Source: a virus
Strand: one strand, 5' to 3'
DNA length: 42,569 nt
Virus record (IMG/VR): IMGVR_UViG_3300009528_000023
Coordinates: 1-42,569 of that record
A program made the position numbers and the translations under genes. Shown here one piece after another: positions 1-6,688 of the stretch (its first letter is position 1; each line of letters opens with the position of its first letter). Below the pieces are notes generated by a model. It ran no database searches. It saw only the letters and a program-made list of their open reading frames with translations, and had not been told where the DNA came from.

Positions 1-2
1 AA

Positions 3-206
3 ACTGAAAAAGATAAGTATGGATATCATTGTTACCGATTTGAACAAGCTGGTGATATAAGGACAGGAACAGACGCAAACTTTGTAGCTGAGGCTATACT
101 TGACAGGGCTAAAATGGAAGCACACGGCGGGCGGCTGGTAATCTTCCACGACCCAAGGGTTGAGTTATATGATAAGGTAGCTGTCCATGATACTAGGGGA
201 ACATAA
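3..206 (+). CDS. 3' end of a phage tail/baseplate-type protein (partial)
   Basis: The window opens inside an open frame that ends at TAA 204-206. Its 67 residues (from TEKDKYGYHCYRF to HDTRGT) match, almost residue for residue, the end of the protein truncated at the right edge of the window (41564-42569). This is therefore either the missing 3' part of that gene in a circular genome or the end of a close paralogue. The stop overlaps the ATG of the next gene (TAATG), so the two are probably translationally coupled. No domain is recognised in this short piece. It lies upstream of fibre-like genes, which fits a tail or baseplate role. Confidence 0.75.
   Translation, partial: TEKDKYGYHCYRFEQAGDIRTGTDANFVAEAILDRAKMEAHGGRLVIFHDPRVELYDKVAVHDTRGT
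12..162. repeat. Left copy of diverged terminal repeat
   Basis: These 151 bases align without gaps to 42419-42569. I count 18 mismatches (about 88 percent identity), mostly at third codon positions; the protein changes are His/Asp, Met/Leu and Val/Leu. The pattern is real divergence under purifying selection, not sequencing noise. It marks either the overlap of a circular genome assembled from two strain variants or a tandem gene duplication. Confidence 0.85.
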
Positions 207-1390
207 TGGCTGTATCTATTTTTAGAGCCAATACACCAGGCTGGATAGGGGCACAGCACGCAATCTATGCAACTGCCCATGACGCCAATACTGGCACTGT
301 TGCTGAGGCTGGTGCTCAAGTTATTAGGAATAACTTTGAAGACTCTGATAGTACATATAGAGTGGGCAGGGGCTTTGTAAACTTTACCACCAGCGGTTTA
401 GGTACTATATCAGCAGCGAGGTTTTTCTTTCGTAGCAACGGGAGGAATGAGGATAATACTGGGCAGTCCCGTCTTTACTTGGTGAGGGGGATACAAGGTG
501 TTCCCCTAGTTGACACAGACTTTGGCGACCATTTGGGTTACACTGCCTCTGGTGGCTCAATAGTATTTGCGGATATGGGTCAGTACCCTACTGCTGCTGG
601 ACAAAATACTATTACCTTAAATTCAACTGGCAGGGGGTGGATATCTGCAACAACGAAGTTCTGTCTCAGGGTATCTGGGGACATAAACAACTCTGCCCCT
701 ACTGATACAGGTAGTGATGTACAGAACCACGTTCTACTTGATTGGGGAGGGGGATGGGTTGGTGTTGTTACCGATGCGGCTACGAATGTAGCTGGTCGCA
801 CAGCCACACTGAATGGGACATCTATTGGTAGTAAGTGGTCACCACCATTATTAGAAATTACACATGATGGCAGTAATCCAACTTACCCACGTTGTAGATT
901 CCAGTATGGCACAACCACAGCCTATGGCACCAATACGGATTGGCAGTCGGGGGTAGCTGTATTTGAAGCATTTACAGCCAACATAACTGGCTTGGAATTA
1001 GAGACAACCTATCATTTCAGAGCAGTGTTGGAAGATACAGACGGAACTGAGAATGGTGACGATGCAACCTTTACTACAATTATAGACGACAGGGTAACGG
1101 GGATAGTAATCAGGGAAGGGCCTGGTTACTACACAGACGAGCTTCATCTTGGTGGGCTTTCAACTTCTTGGAGATTGGTTGACATACAGAAACAACCAAC
1201 CCCTGCTGTTCCAAGCGAATATGCCGAACCAACGGCTGGCCCGCAGGTATGGAGTGGTCCCTTCTGGTATCAGCCCGACCTCAATCTTATCCCGTATGCA
1301 GACAGAGCAAGGGCAGAGGCAGAGGGTGGATACTGGTTCTGGATAATTGATGGACAGGTTACAAGAACCCCACCTTGGGAGGCTCAATGA
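206..1390 (+). CDS. Tail fibre-like protein with fibronectin-type segment
   Basis: A 394-residue virion-type protein. Residues about 1-190 are rich in Gly, Thr, Ser and Asn and look like a beta-sandwich (carbohydrate-binding or jelly-roll type). Residues about 215-295 have the spacing of a fibronectin type III or purple-acid-phosphatase N-like segment: a conserved Tyr-Gly, then FTANITGLELETTYHFRAVL. A Trp/Pro-rich tail follows (about 300-394). FN3-like modules are common in phage tail proteins and are thought to help surface binding. The start overlaps the previous stop, and the stop overlaps the next ATG (ATGA), so it sits inside the late operon. No enzymatic motif is visible. A capsid fibre is an alternative. 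Confidence 0.7.
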   Translation: MAVSIFRANTPGWIGAQHAIYATAHDANTGTVAEAGAQVIRNNFEDSDSTYRVGRGFVNFTTSGLGTISAARFFFRSNGRNEDNTGQSRLYLVRGIQGVPLVDTDFGDHLGYTASGGSIVFADMGQYPTAAGQNTITLNSTGRGWISATTKFCLRVSGDINNSAPTDTGSDVQNHVLLDWGGGWVGVVTDAATNVAGRTATLNGTSIGSKWSPPLLEITHDGSNPTYPRCRFQYGTTTAYGTNTDWQSGVAVFEAFTANITGLELETTYHFRAVLEDTDGTENGDDATFTTIIDDRVTGIVIREGPGYYTDELHLGGLSTSWRLVDIQKQPTPAVPSEYAEPTAGPQVWSGPFWYQPDLNLIPYADRARAEAEGGYWFWIIDGQVTRTPPWEAQ

Positions 1391-1629
1391 GAGAAGATAC
1401 AGGAAGACCAGATATAAGTTTCAAGCCAGTCTTTGTAGACGCATCATCAAGGGAATACTTTATATCTTTACCAAAGGCAAAACAAATTATAGAGGCAGGT
1501 GCAGTGGAAATTGAAAGGCTTTTAAGAGAACTAATGGCGATACAGAAGCAGATGGAAGAATTACTAAAGGCTATTCTTGTTGTTGAGGCTTCTGGACAAA
1601 ATTTAAGTGGAGATAAGGAGGACTACTAA
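1387..1629 (+). CDS. Small coiled-coil virion-region protein
   Basis: An 80-residue protein whose ATG overlaps the upstream TGA and is preceded by GGGAGG at about 1377. An open frame extends a few codons further upstream, but this start has the ribosome binding site. Residues about 35-65 are a charged amphipathic helix (IERLLRELMAIQKQMEELL) likely to form a coiled coil. The C-terminus is acidic. Its position between fibre-like genes suggests a small structural or assembly protein. No family is recognised. Confidence 0.7.
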   Translation: MREDTGRPDISFKPVFVDASSREYFISLPKAKQIIEAGAVEIERLLRELMAIQKQMEELLKAILVVEASGQNLSGDKEDY

Positions 1630-2186
1630 TGGGAATGGTATTAGAGGGTAGAAGCGGAATACCAATCGAGGGCAACGCAAGGGGGCAACTTTCGACCCAC
1701 GCTACTGCCGTGTCTGAAGAACACGAAGCAAATCTGGCGAGCGATGGATATGTCTTGCCTATAAATGGCATTGATGTAAATGGAGCAGAGCATATCGTTG
1801 TTATAAAGAACGGGGATGACAGAGACCTTATCATTACAGCGATTACACTGTCTGGCTCTGAGACTGGACGCTGGGTTCACGTATATCTAAACGAGTCATT
1901 CACCTATGCTGCTGGTGGGACTCCGGTAGTGCCTACGAATGTGAAGTCAGGAATAGTTGGTGGGGCAGAGGGAGAGTTCTATACCTTAGATGCTGCTGGT
2001 ACTGACATCACTACGTTTACAGGTACGTCTACCATCGCTGGTATCTATACGTTTCAGACGACCCCACTCACATACAGGACTGACAGCGGCTGGGTTGTTC
2101 CGAAGGGTCAGGTGTGGTCACTTTACAATGTGAGTAATAATATTGTCTATAATGGTCACATTTCATTCTACTACCACCACGGTTAG
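1629..2186 (+). CDS. Probable virion structural protein
   Basis: A 185-residue protein that is beta-rich, with many Gly, Thr and Val residues. It is translationally coupled to the upstream gene through TAATG. The alternating hydrophobic pattern (HIVVIKNGDDRDLIITAITL and following) fits a beta-sandwich tail or decoration protein. It resembles the next gene in general composition but no convincing alignment was seen. No catalytic motif is visible, and its role is inferred only from the late-operon position. Confidence 0.7.
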   Translation: MGMVLEGRSGIPIEGNARGQLSTHATAVSEEHEANLASDGYVLPINGIDVNGAEHIVVIKNGDDRDLIITAITLSGSETGRWVHVYLNESFTYAAGGTPVVPTNVKSGIVGGAEGEFYTLDAAGTDITTFTGTSTIAGIYTFQTTPLTYRTDSGWVVPKGQVWSLYNVSNNIVYNGHISFYYHHG

Positions 2187-2195
2187 GAGTAGTTA

Positions 2196-2666
2196 ATGGC
2201 AACACCAACGGTACTGTACAGCGAGGGTAAACCATTACACACTACGGAATGTACTATTTTGCCTGGGAAGGAGCTTGTTCTCTGTGTCACCACACCAGAG
2301 AAAGCACGTAGTGTCTTTAATAACGTGGCACTTACCACAAATGGAACGTATGTTAAGATAGCTACGCCCTTTGGCGATAGCACAATTGAAGTAACAGACC
2401 TCATCATATCGGGAGACGAGAAGGCTGGCGGTAGTGTCGTAGTGAGGTTTAATGACGGAACCAACACTGCGTTGGTGCATACTATATATGTAGCTTCAAG
2501 GGCAGCTACAGTTCCGATGCACTTTGTTGGAAAGGTTGAGGGCTGGAAGGCGGCTTATTTAGAGACTGCCGTTGTTGGAGACAGCTTTGCCGCAAATGTA
2601 ACTGCCGTCTATATTAAAAAGGCAGTAACTGGCAAGACATACGCCAAGTGGAATGCGGAGAGATAA
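2196..2666 (+). CDS. Probable virion structural protein
   Basis: A 156-residue, beta-rich protein preceded by TAGGAGT. Its N-terminus (MATPTVLYSEGKPLHTTECT) and repeated Val/Thr-rich strands look like a small tail or fibre-associated protein. The next gene starts immediately after its stop (TAAATG), indicating continued translation within the late operon. No family is recognised. Confidence 0.7.
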   Translation: MATPTVLYSEGKPLHTTECTILPGKELVLCVTTPEKARSVFNNVALTTNGTYVKIATPFGDSTIEVTDLIISGDEKAGGSVVVRFNDGTNTALVHTIYVASRAATVPMHFVGKVEGWKAAYLETAVVGDSFAANVTAVYIKKAVTGKTYAKWNAER

Positions 2667-2921
2667 ATGGGATACTGTCCATATTTTAATCAGGAATGTT
2701 ATGGGAGTACAAACTGCTCATGTTGGGATGACTTTGGGTGTTCTGTAAGATGCAGACCAGGTATCCCTGCTGTCCGTTCTGGAACAAATGTCTATATCCT
2801 TCATATACAATACGGCGATCCCAAAGGGCGCACAGAAGAAGTGGTTGTTTACGCCGATGCGACAACTGGGGCTATCGGAGAATCTGATGATATTACGGAA
2901 TTCACAATCTACATACCATAA
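2667..2921 (+). CDS. Cys-rich small protein
   Basis: An 84-residue protein. The first 30 residues hold seven cysteines (CPYFNQECYGSTNCSCW, then CSVRC), which suggests a metal-binding or disulfide-bonded knob. The C-terminal half is beta-rich. It begins directly after the previous stop. Cysteine clusters like this are unusual among the neighbouring virion genes. No family is recognised. Confidence 0.65.
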   Translation: MGYCPYFNQECYGSTNCSCWDDFGCSVRCRPGIPAVRSGTNVYILHIQYGDPKGRTEEVVVYADATTGAIGESDDITEFTIYIP

Positions 2922-3057
2922 AGGGGAAGCACCCCCTAGTGCATACTGGGATAATGTCCGCCTTCTATTAGAGACTGCTGAGGAGGAATTCATTGAAGCA
3001 CAGGATTATTTGGAGAAGGCGTTAGATAATATAGAAGAAGTGAGGGAACAGTTATGA
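2887..3057 (+). CDS. Small helical protein overlapping the Cys-rich gene
   Basis: A 56-residue protein. No usable start codon exists after the upstream stop, so translation must begin inside the previous gene. ATG 2887 with GGAG eight bases upstream is the best choice; a longer frame from 2788 has no good ribosome site. The second half (LLLETAEEEFIEAQDYLEKALDNIEEV, given here in part) is an acidic amphipathic helix. The stop overlaps the next ATG. It could be a small regulator or an accessory of the following membrane proteins. Confidence 0.6.
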   Translation: MILRNSQSTYHKGEAPPSAYWDNVRLLLETAEEEFIEAQDYLEKALDNIEEVREQL

Positions 3058-3299
3058 TAAAACATAGCAACTGGTATTGGATTAGGGAATTCACTGGTGA
3101 CGGCATAATGTGGCTGATGATTATCTGGAGTTCTATGCTATTTGGTGGCATAGCGACTATCGGGTATGCCAAGTTTGTTGAACCAAATATGTGGATACTA
3201 TATACGGAGATAGCCATACTCGTATTGTTCGCCTTTGTTGCTGTGGATAGGCTCATTGATGATGGTATACGATATGACCAAGAAAGGAGACTAAAATGA
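3054..3299 (+). CDS. Small membrane protein with two transmembrane helices
   Basis: An 81-residue protein with two hydrophobic segments at about residues 18-38 and 47-64 and a charged C-terminus (DQERRLK). It overlaps the upstream stop (ATGA) and the downstream start. It is the first of three consecutive membrane proteins at the end of the late operon, a place where phages often keep holins and their regulators. Whether it is a holin is inference. Confidence 0.7.
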   Translation: MIKHSNWYWIREFTGDGIMWLMIIWSSMLFGGIATIGYAKFVEPNMWILYTEIAILVLFAFVAVDRLIDDGIRYDQERRLK

Positions 3300-3490
3300 C
3301 TGAGGACAATGGATATCGCAAAGTAACCAAGAGAATGATTGTGTTGGGGCTGGGTAGTCTAGCTGGCGTTACAGCGACCTTTATGGTTGTCTGGGGTGGT
3401 CTCAATGGTGTTACAGAACTTTGGACATCTGGTGCTGCTATGATTAGTGTTGTTTTGGGTGGTGTCATAGGGCATTATCTAACTGATTAG
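3296..3490 (+). CDS. Holin-like membrane protein
   Basis: A 64-residue protein with a charged N-terminus (TEDNGYRKVTKR), a hydrophobic helix at about 13-33 and a second at about 41-60. It resembles small two-helix holins, which form lesions in the inner membrane at lysis. No family-specific motif is visible, so the call rests on size, topology and its place next to another lysis-like membrane protein. Confidence 0.6.
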   Translation: MTEDNGYRKVTKRMIVLGLGSLAGVTATFMVVWGGLNGVTELWTSGAAMISVVLGGVIGHYLTD

Positions 3491-3504
3491 AAAGGCGGTT
3501 TATT

Positions 3505-3687
3505 ATGGAAGAAGATGAGAAGAATAATGTTGGCAGACCACCAAGATATTTGACTATAAAGAAGTTTGAGAAATTCCTCACCAATGACTTTCACGGATTA
3601 AAGCTGCAAGTCAAAACTAATACAAGGCTCCTTTGGATTATCATAGGTTGCTTCATTGCCGCAAGTTTAATAGACCGCTTCGCTTAA
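3505..3687 (+). CDS. Small C-terminally anchored protein, XhlA-like
   Basis: A 60-residue protein with a charged, soluble N-terminus and one C-terminal membrane helix (LLWIIIGCFIAASLIDRF). The arrangement of a short polar helix followed by a terminal anchor is that of XhlA-type haemolysin or holin-partner proteins. It has an AAAGGCGG ribosome site and is the last gene before the strong terminator. Together with the two preceding genes it forms the best candidate lysis set, although no endolysin is recognised beside it. Confidence 0.55.
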   Translation: MEEDEKNNVGRPPRYLTIKKFEKFLTNDFHGLKLQVKTNTRLLWIIIGCFIAASLIDRFA

Positions 3688-3714
3688 TATAACAATTTAA
3701 TATTATATAATTTA

Positions 3715-3752
3715 CCCCTCTCTGTAAAAGGAGAGGGGGATTTATTTTTGTT
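3715..3752 (+). terminator. Strong Rho-independent terminator, end of late operon
   Basis: CCCCTCTC (3715-3722) pairs perfectly with GAGAGGGG (3731-3738), followed by a T-rich stretch to 3752. It separates the late genes from the early promoter at 3793. Confidence 0.9.
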
Positions 3753-3792
3753 TAATTGCAAAAGATTTATTTCCCGTAGGCGTGGAGGGGGG

Positions 3793-3821
3793 TTGACAGC
3801 CTTATAAATAAGTAGTAAATT
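3793..3821 (+). promoter_or_regulatory. Early promoter, TTGACA-N17-TAAATT
   Basis: TTGACA at 3793-3798 and TAAATT at 3816-3821 are 17 bases apart. They lie just downstream of the late terminator and 20 bases upstream of the first early gene with its AAAGGAGG site. This is the most likely start of the rightward early transcript. Confidence 0.7.
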
Positions 3822-3841
3822 GGTAGCATAAAGGAGGGGTG

Positions 3842-4075
3842 ATGAAGAAGTACAAGTTTAAAGTAGGCGACAAAGTAAGAATAAAATCTGGTGTGGATTT
3901 GGAGAGGATTACGATTGGGGGCGAGGAGAACATCAAGGAACTTATGAGCTCAGAATTAACCATTGATGATGCAACACCAGGGCAGGAGAAGTGGAGAGAT
4001 AAGGGGGTAGATGGTACTCCGACATACTCTATAGATGGGTGGAGAATACCAGAGAGTTTTCTAATAAAAAGCTAG
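3842..4075 (+). CDS. Small SH3-like early protein
   Basis: A 77-residue protein, first gene after the early promoter. It begins KKYKFKVGDKVRIKSG, a pattern typical of SH3-like barrel segments (KOW/CarD type) that contact RNA polymerase or nucleic acid. The remainder (residues 20-77) is not recognised, but its ending resembles small phage proteins that finish with a Trp-Arg-Ile-Pro-Glu-type strand. The start could be GTG 3839, one codon earlier. A role in early transcription control is inference. Confidence 0.65.
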   Translation: MKKYKFKVGDKVRIKSGVDLERITIGGEENIKELMSSELTIDDATPGQEKWRDKGVDGTPTYSIDGWRIPESFLIKS

Positions 4076-4093
4076 AATATAAAGGAGGGAGAA

Positions 4094-4255
4094 GTGAAAA
4101 TTAAACTGGATTGGGAACAGTGGAAAAGGCTGAAGGAGCTATTGAAAGTAGCAGAGATGATAGAGTGGAAATCAACCACTGGCTCTGCTAGATTAGATGA
4201 CCAAAGCACACAGATTGATATTCACGAAGTCATAACAATTACTATCCCCGATTAA
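4094..4255 (+). CDS. Small unknown early protein
   Basis: A 53-residue protein with a GTG start behind AAAGGAGGG. It starts with a basic amphipathic helix (KIKLDWEQWKRLKELLKVA) and ends with an Ile-rich strand. No family is recognised. Confidence 0.6.
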   Translation: MKIKLDWEQWKRLKELLKVAEMIEWKSTTGSARLDDQSTQIDIHEVITITIPD

Positions 4256-4271
4256 GGGCATAAAGGAGGAA

Positions 4272-4330
4272 CTTGCTGGTGTCCTTAGAAACTATCGGCA
4301 AGGAGGGCGAAACAGAGCCGAGCCAGCAAG
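4272..4330 (+). ncRNA. Structured leader element, copy 1
   Basis: CTTGCTGG (4272-4279) pairs perfectly with CCAGCAAG (4323-4330). Inside, CGGC and GCCG can form a second stem. The same closing stem and flanks recur at 7246-7309 in front of another small gene. This may be a folded leader RNA, or the similarity may come from the small peptide encoded at 4279-4341. Confidence 0.4.
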
Positions 4331-4341
4331 GAATATGGTAG
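4279..4341 (+). CDS. Possible 20-residue leader peptide
   Basis: A GTG at 4279 sits eight bases after AAAGGAGGA and opens a 20-codon frame ending at TAG 4339-4341, five bases before the next ATG. The predicted peptide ends with EPSQQGIW. A frame in the related element at 7273 encodes SSQPQQGF at the corresponding place. The frame may be translated as a leader that couples to the next gene, or the coding appearance may be chance within a structured RNA. Confidence 0.35.
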   Translation: MSLETIGKEGETEPSQQGIW

Positions 4342-4345
4342 CAAG

Positions 4346-4510
4346 ATGGAATACTTAAGATTATCAGCAGATGGTTTAACTATTTATACTGAGTGGTTAT
4401 TAAAAAATGGGGAACATATCAAGGTAGACTTAGACAGAGAGGATTACTTTGAGTATATTGAGAAGTTAAGGGCAGACGATAAGCAAGTTGAGCCATTGGT
4501 GAAAGAATGA
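4346..4510 (+). CDS. Small unknown early protein
   Basis: A 54-residue acidic protein (MEYLRLSADGLTIYTEWLL at the N-terminus). Its TGA overlaps the ATG of the next gene. It has no ribosome site of its own, which supports translation by coupling from the small frame just upstream. No family is recognised. Confidence 0.6.
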   Translation: MEYLRLSADGLTIYTEWLLKNGEHIKVDLDREDYFEYIEKLRADDKQVEPLVKE

Positions 4511-4830
4511 AAAGAAAACTAACAAACTTTGAATTAGAAACCATCATCAATTTTAATGAGGGTGAAGATACAGCGCATATCTTCACATACAACAAGACTT
4601 GGCAGAAACACCTTGAAAAGAAACTGGGGCTTAAACCGATTATGGACAATGGTGCTGGCGGTAGGGAATATGAAATATCAAAGAAAAGAATCAAACCACC
4701 AAGGGCTAAAAAGAAACTAACAATCAAGGCAAAGAGAGAATTGGTAAAGCGATTGGCAGTAGCACGCCAGAACACCGCTGAGAGTGGCAGAAACCCCAGA
4801 ATTGTGGGGGTTGCAAAGGATAATAGTTAA
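4507..4830 (+). CDS. Conserved phage protein of unknown function
   Basis: A 107-residue protein. The first 40 residues (FELETIINFNEGEDTAHIFT) match a pattern I know from many small phage proteins that begin with an acidic E-T-I-I-x-[FY]-N segment followed by a strand ending in TYN. The C-terminal half is strongly basic (residues 60-95, rich in Lys and Arg) and could bind nucleic acid. It is coupled to the upstream gene by ATGA. Function is unknown. Confidence 0.7.
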   Translation: MKRKLTNFELETIINFNEGEDTAHIFTYNKTWQKHLEKKLGLKPIMDNGAGGREYEISKKRIKPPRAKKKLTIKAKRELVKRLAVARQNTAESGRNPRIVGVAKDNS

Positions 4831-4850
4831 TACATAGAGGTTGGTATTAG

Positions 4851-5009
4851 ATGAAGAAATACGAGAAATGTCAGATGGTGGGTTGTAAGGAAACGGCCCG
4901 ATGTGGATTATACAGAAGGGTATATCTGGAAAAGAAGATATGGGTTGAAGTCTGTTATGGGCACGAGAAGGAAATAGGAGATGAAAATGTTAAAGCGGAT
5001 AAATCCTGA
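4851..5009 (+). CDS. Small zinc-finger-like protein
   Basis: A 52-residue protein with Cys-x4-Cys near the start (CQMVGC), a further Cys in a Thr-Ala-Arg-Cys turn, and a Cys-Tyr-Gly-His pair near residue 36. This spacing suggests one zinc site. It overlaps the next gene by about 20 bases in a different frame. It is one of many mini zinc proteins in this early region. Confidence 0.55.
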   Translation: MKKYEKCQMVGCKETARCGLYRRVYLEKKIWVEVCYGHEKEIGDENVKADKS

Positions 5010-5247
5010 AGAATTAGATAAGGCGTTTGATGGTGATTTTGGGAAAGTTCCCTTTGACCACTACCCAACACCAGAGGACATACATCTCGTAAGACTAGGC
5101 CTAGTCGCCCAAGCCCAACTTGATGCTGTTAAGAAAGAACTATTGGACAAACTAGAACCACTAGAACACCCTGAGACAGGTAAAATAATCGGAGCTAGTC
5201 TTATTTTAACTAAAGAAGAATACCAGCAACTCAGAGAGAACAAATGA
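4987..5247 (+). CDS. Small unknown early protein
   Basis: An 86-residue protein rich in charged residues, with a predicted long helix at about 35-60. Two in-frame ATGs exist (4981 and 4987). I chose the second because the AGGAG at about 4976-4980 is then at normal distance. The stop overlaps the next ATG (ATGA). No family is recognised. Confidence 0.65.
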   Translation: MLKRINPEELDKAFDGDFGKVPFDHYPTPEDIHLVRLGLVAQAQLDAVKKELLDKLEPLEHPETGKIIGASLILTKEEYQQLRENK

Positions 5248-5444
5248 AGTATATCTTATCAATAGGCAAAACACTACTGATACTAATATTGTCTGCTGAT
5301 TTACTTTACTTATATTACAGTGGTTTCTGGTATGACCCAAACCCCATTATTGAATTAACTGAGGTTGCAATACTTTGGATTATAGCTACCAGCTCGGCTG
5401 GCGCAACTTTAATAACATTCGCAAGGGGGGTGAATGATGGTTAA
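5244..5444 (+). CDS. Small membrane protein, two helices
   Basis: A 66-residue protein with hydrophobic segments at about residues 3-25 and 38-58. It is coupled to its upstream neighbour through ATGA and followed by a second small membrane protein, so the two may act together in the host membrane. No family is recognised. Confidence 0.6.
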   Translation: MKYILSIGKTLLILILSADLLYLYYSGFWYDPNPIIELTEVAILWIIATSSAGATLITFARGVNDG

Positions 5445-5631
5445 TTGGCTTTGTATTCATGGAGGGATAGCCCTTTTCAGTTTTGGTATTAGCCTTGCAT
5501 TTATATCAGGCGACTTTGAATTATGGGGTTGCCCCTGGAGCGTCGCTGTCCTTTGTATGTTTGGAACACTTGCATTGATGCTTAGTGGAATTCTACTACT
5601 CATTTATGGTATTGATAGGAAATTAAAATGA
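5434..5631 (+). CDS. Small membrane protein, two helices
   Basis: A 65-residue protein with hydrophobic segments at about 4-25 and 35-58 and a basic end (GIDRKLK). The start lies within the previous gene. ATG 5437 is an equally good start, being at better distance from AAGGGGGG. Its stop overlaps the next ATG. Confidence 0.6.
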   Translation: MMVNWLCIHGGIALFSFGISLAFISGDFELWGCPWSVAVLCMFGTLALMLSGILLLIYGIDRKLK

Positions 5632-5777
5632 AACACGAATCAGTATTTGACACAGTAAAGATATTGATGAGGGATGAGCGTTTAACCTATGAAGAGGCGA
5701 TAAAAGAAGTTGAAAAGAAACTAAGAGTTCCACTACCTATAGAATTAAAGGATAGGATAAGGGAGGAGATAAAATGA
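5628..5777 (+). CDS. Small helical protein
   Basis: A 49-residue, charged, all-helical protein (FDTVKILMRDERLTYEEAI and following) that looks like a compact helix-turn-helix or UBA-like fold. It overlaps both neighbours through ATGA junctions. Function is unknown. Confidence 0.55.
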   Translation: MKHESVFDTVKILMRDERLTYEEAIKEVEKKLRVPLPIELKDRIREEIK

Positions 5778-5992
5778 GAGTAGATGTATGGTTTCAAAGA
5801 AGTAGCCAGCCAGTAAGGTTTGATAATGTTTATGCGACTTATCAAAAGGGCGACTTATTCTGCGTGGGTTACGAAGATGAACTCGGCACTCATATAAAAA
5901 AATATCCAGTAACCCACCTATTCTGTGTACACGAAGAAGAGTTCCCGTCTAGTCAACCTAAGCCACCCACGCCAACAGTAGAGGGGGAATAA
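5774..5992 (+). CDS. Small unknown early protein
   Basis: A 72-residue protein with an N-terminal beta-rich part (MRVDVWFQRSSQPVRFDNVY) and a Pro-rich C-terminal tail. It is coupled on both sides. No family is recognised. Confidence 0.6.
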   Translation: MRVDVWFQRSSQPVRFDNVYATYQKGDLFCVGYEDELGTHIKKYPVTHLFCVHEEEFPSSQPKPPTPTVEGE

Positions 5993-6102
5993 TGTTAGTC
6001 ATTAAATTCGTTGGTAAAGCCCGCCAGCTATATATCCTACAAAGATTTCTTAAAAGGAATGGGCATCTGAAACTATCTGATATAAGGAGGGTAGAATGTT
6101 AA
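5992..6102 (+). CDS. Very small basic protein
   Basis: A 36-residue basic protein (net positive, many Lys and Arg) that starts at the TAATG junction with the previous gene and overlaps the start of the next one. The AAGGAGGG within its 3' end serves the following gene. It may be translated only at low level. Function is unknown. Confidence 0.4.
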   Translation: MLVIKFVGKARQLYILQRFLKRNGHLKLSDIRRVEC

Positions 6103-6341
6103 TACTGTGGGTTATATTAGGGATTATTGCTTGGTATGGGATTGGCCTGATAGGTAGTGCTATTGGGCTGGGCAGTATAGATGAGTATTTAATCAAAGAA
6201 TTCGGTAGTGGATACAGGGAGGGCGGCAAAAAGATGGGCTTTTTAATGGCCCTACTTGGCATTTCTAATTTGGCAGGTGCCATTATTGCTAGTAAAATGG
6301 GAAAACTTCCGCTTAAAATTAAATGGTATTGGATTAGATGA
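6096..6341 (+). CDS. Small membrane protein, two helices
   Basis: An 81-residue protein with an N-terminal hydrophobic helix (about 2-24, Gly-rich) and a second at about 48-65, joined by a polar loop with GYREGGKKMG. The ribosome site AAGGAGGG is well placed. No family is recognised; a host-membrane role is inferred from topology. Confidence 0.6.
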   Translation: MLILWVILGIIAWYGIGLIGSAIGLGSIDEYLIKEFGSGYREGGKKMGFLMALLGISNLAGAIIASKMGKLPLKIKWYWIR

Positions 6342-6369
6342 ATAGGCATTTAAGATTGGGGGATTTGAA

Positions 6370-6504
6370 ATGACAGAACAGGAAGCTAGGGAATTAGGGG
6401 AAGCACATTGGAAATATCTTGAAGAGCGGGAACATAAGGCTTTTATAGATGCTTGGATGCACTCGTGGAAGCACACTCAGGAGGAGAAAGATGCCCAAAA
6501 TTAA
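6370..6504 (+). CDS. Small helical protein
   Basis: A 44-residue charged helix-rich protein (TEQEARELGEAHWKYLEERE). A weak GGGGGA ribosome site precedes it. The GGAGGAG near its end drives the next gene. Function is unknown. Confidence 0.5.
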   Translation: MTEQEARELGEAHWKYLEEREHKAFIDAWMHSWKHTQEEKDAQN

Positions 6505-6688
6505 AACAGGTTACAGCAAGAATTTCGTAGCACACGGTCCGTGCAGGATTATATCAACAAGGGGCAAATATTTAATTCAGGCAATGGATAAAATTACACG
6601 CTTTGATGGCGGTGGATACTATACCTTTGGCAATTTAATGCTTGTCAATAAAGATGAAGTAAGTAATATCAAGGAGGAGGAGATATAA
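6491..6688 (+). CDS. Small beta-rich early protein
   Basis: A 65-residue protein. ATG 6491 follows AGGAGGAG and is preferred over a longer frame with no ribosome site. The sequence (GPCRIISTRGKYLIQAMDK, then a Gly-Gly-Gly-Tyr turn) suggests a small beta-barrel. Its stop touches the next ATG. No family is recognised. Confidence 0.6.
   Translation: MPKIKTGYSKNFVAHGPCRIISTRGKYLIQAMDKITRFDGGGYYTFGNLMLVNKDEVSNIKEEEI

Noticed and set aside
12-162. Exact direct terminal repeat proving a complete circular genome
   Set aside because: The two ends differ at 18 of 151 positions, so completeness is suggested but not shown.
4290-4330. Hammerhead-type core (CGAAAC near 4308) in the first structured leader
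   Set aside because: The required CTGATGA and cleavage-site segments are absent, so a self-cleaving ribozyme of that class is not supported.
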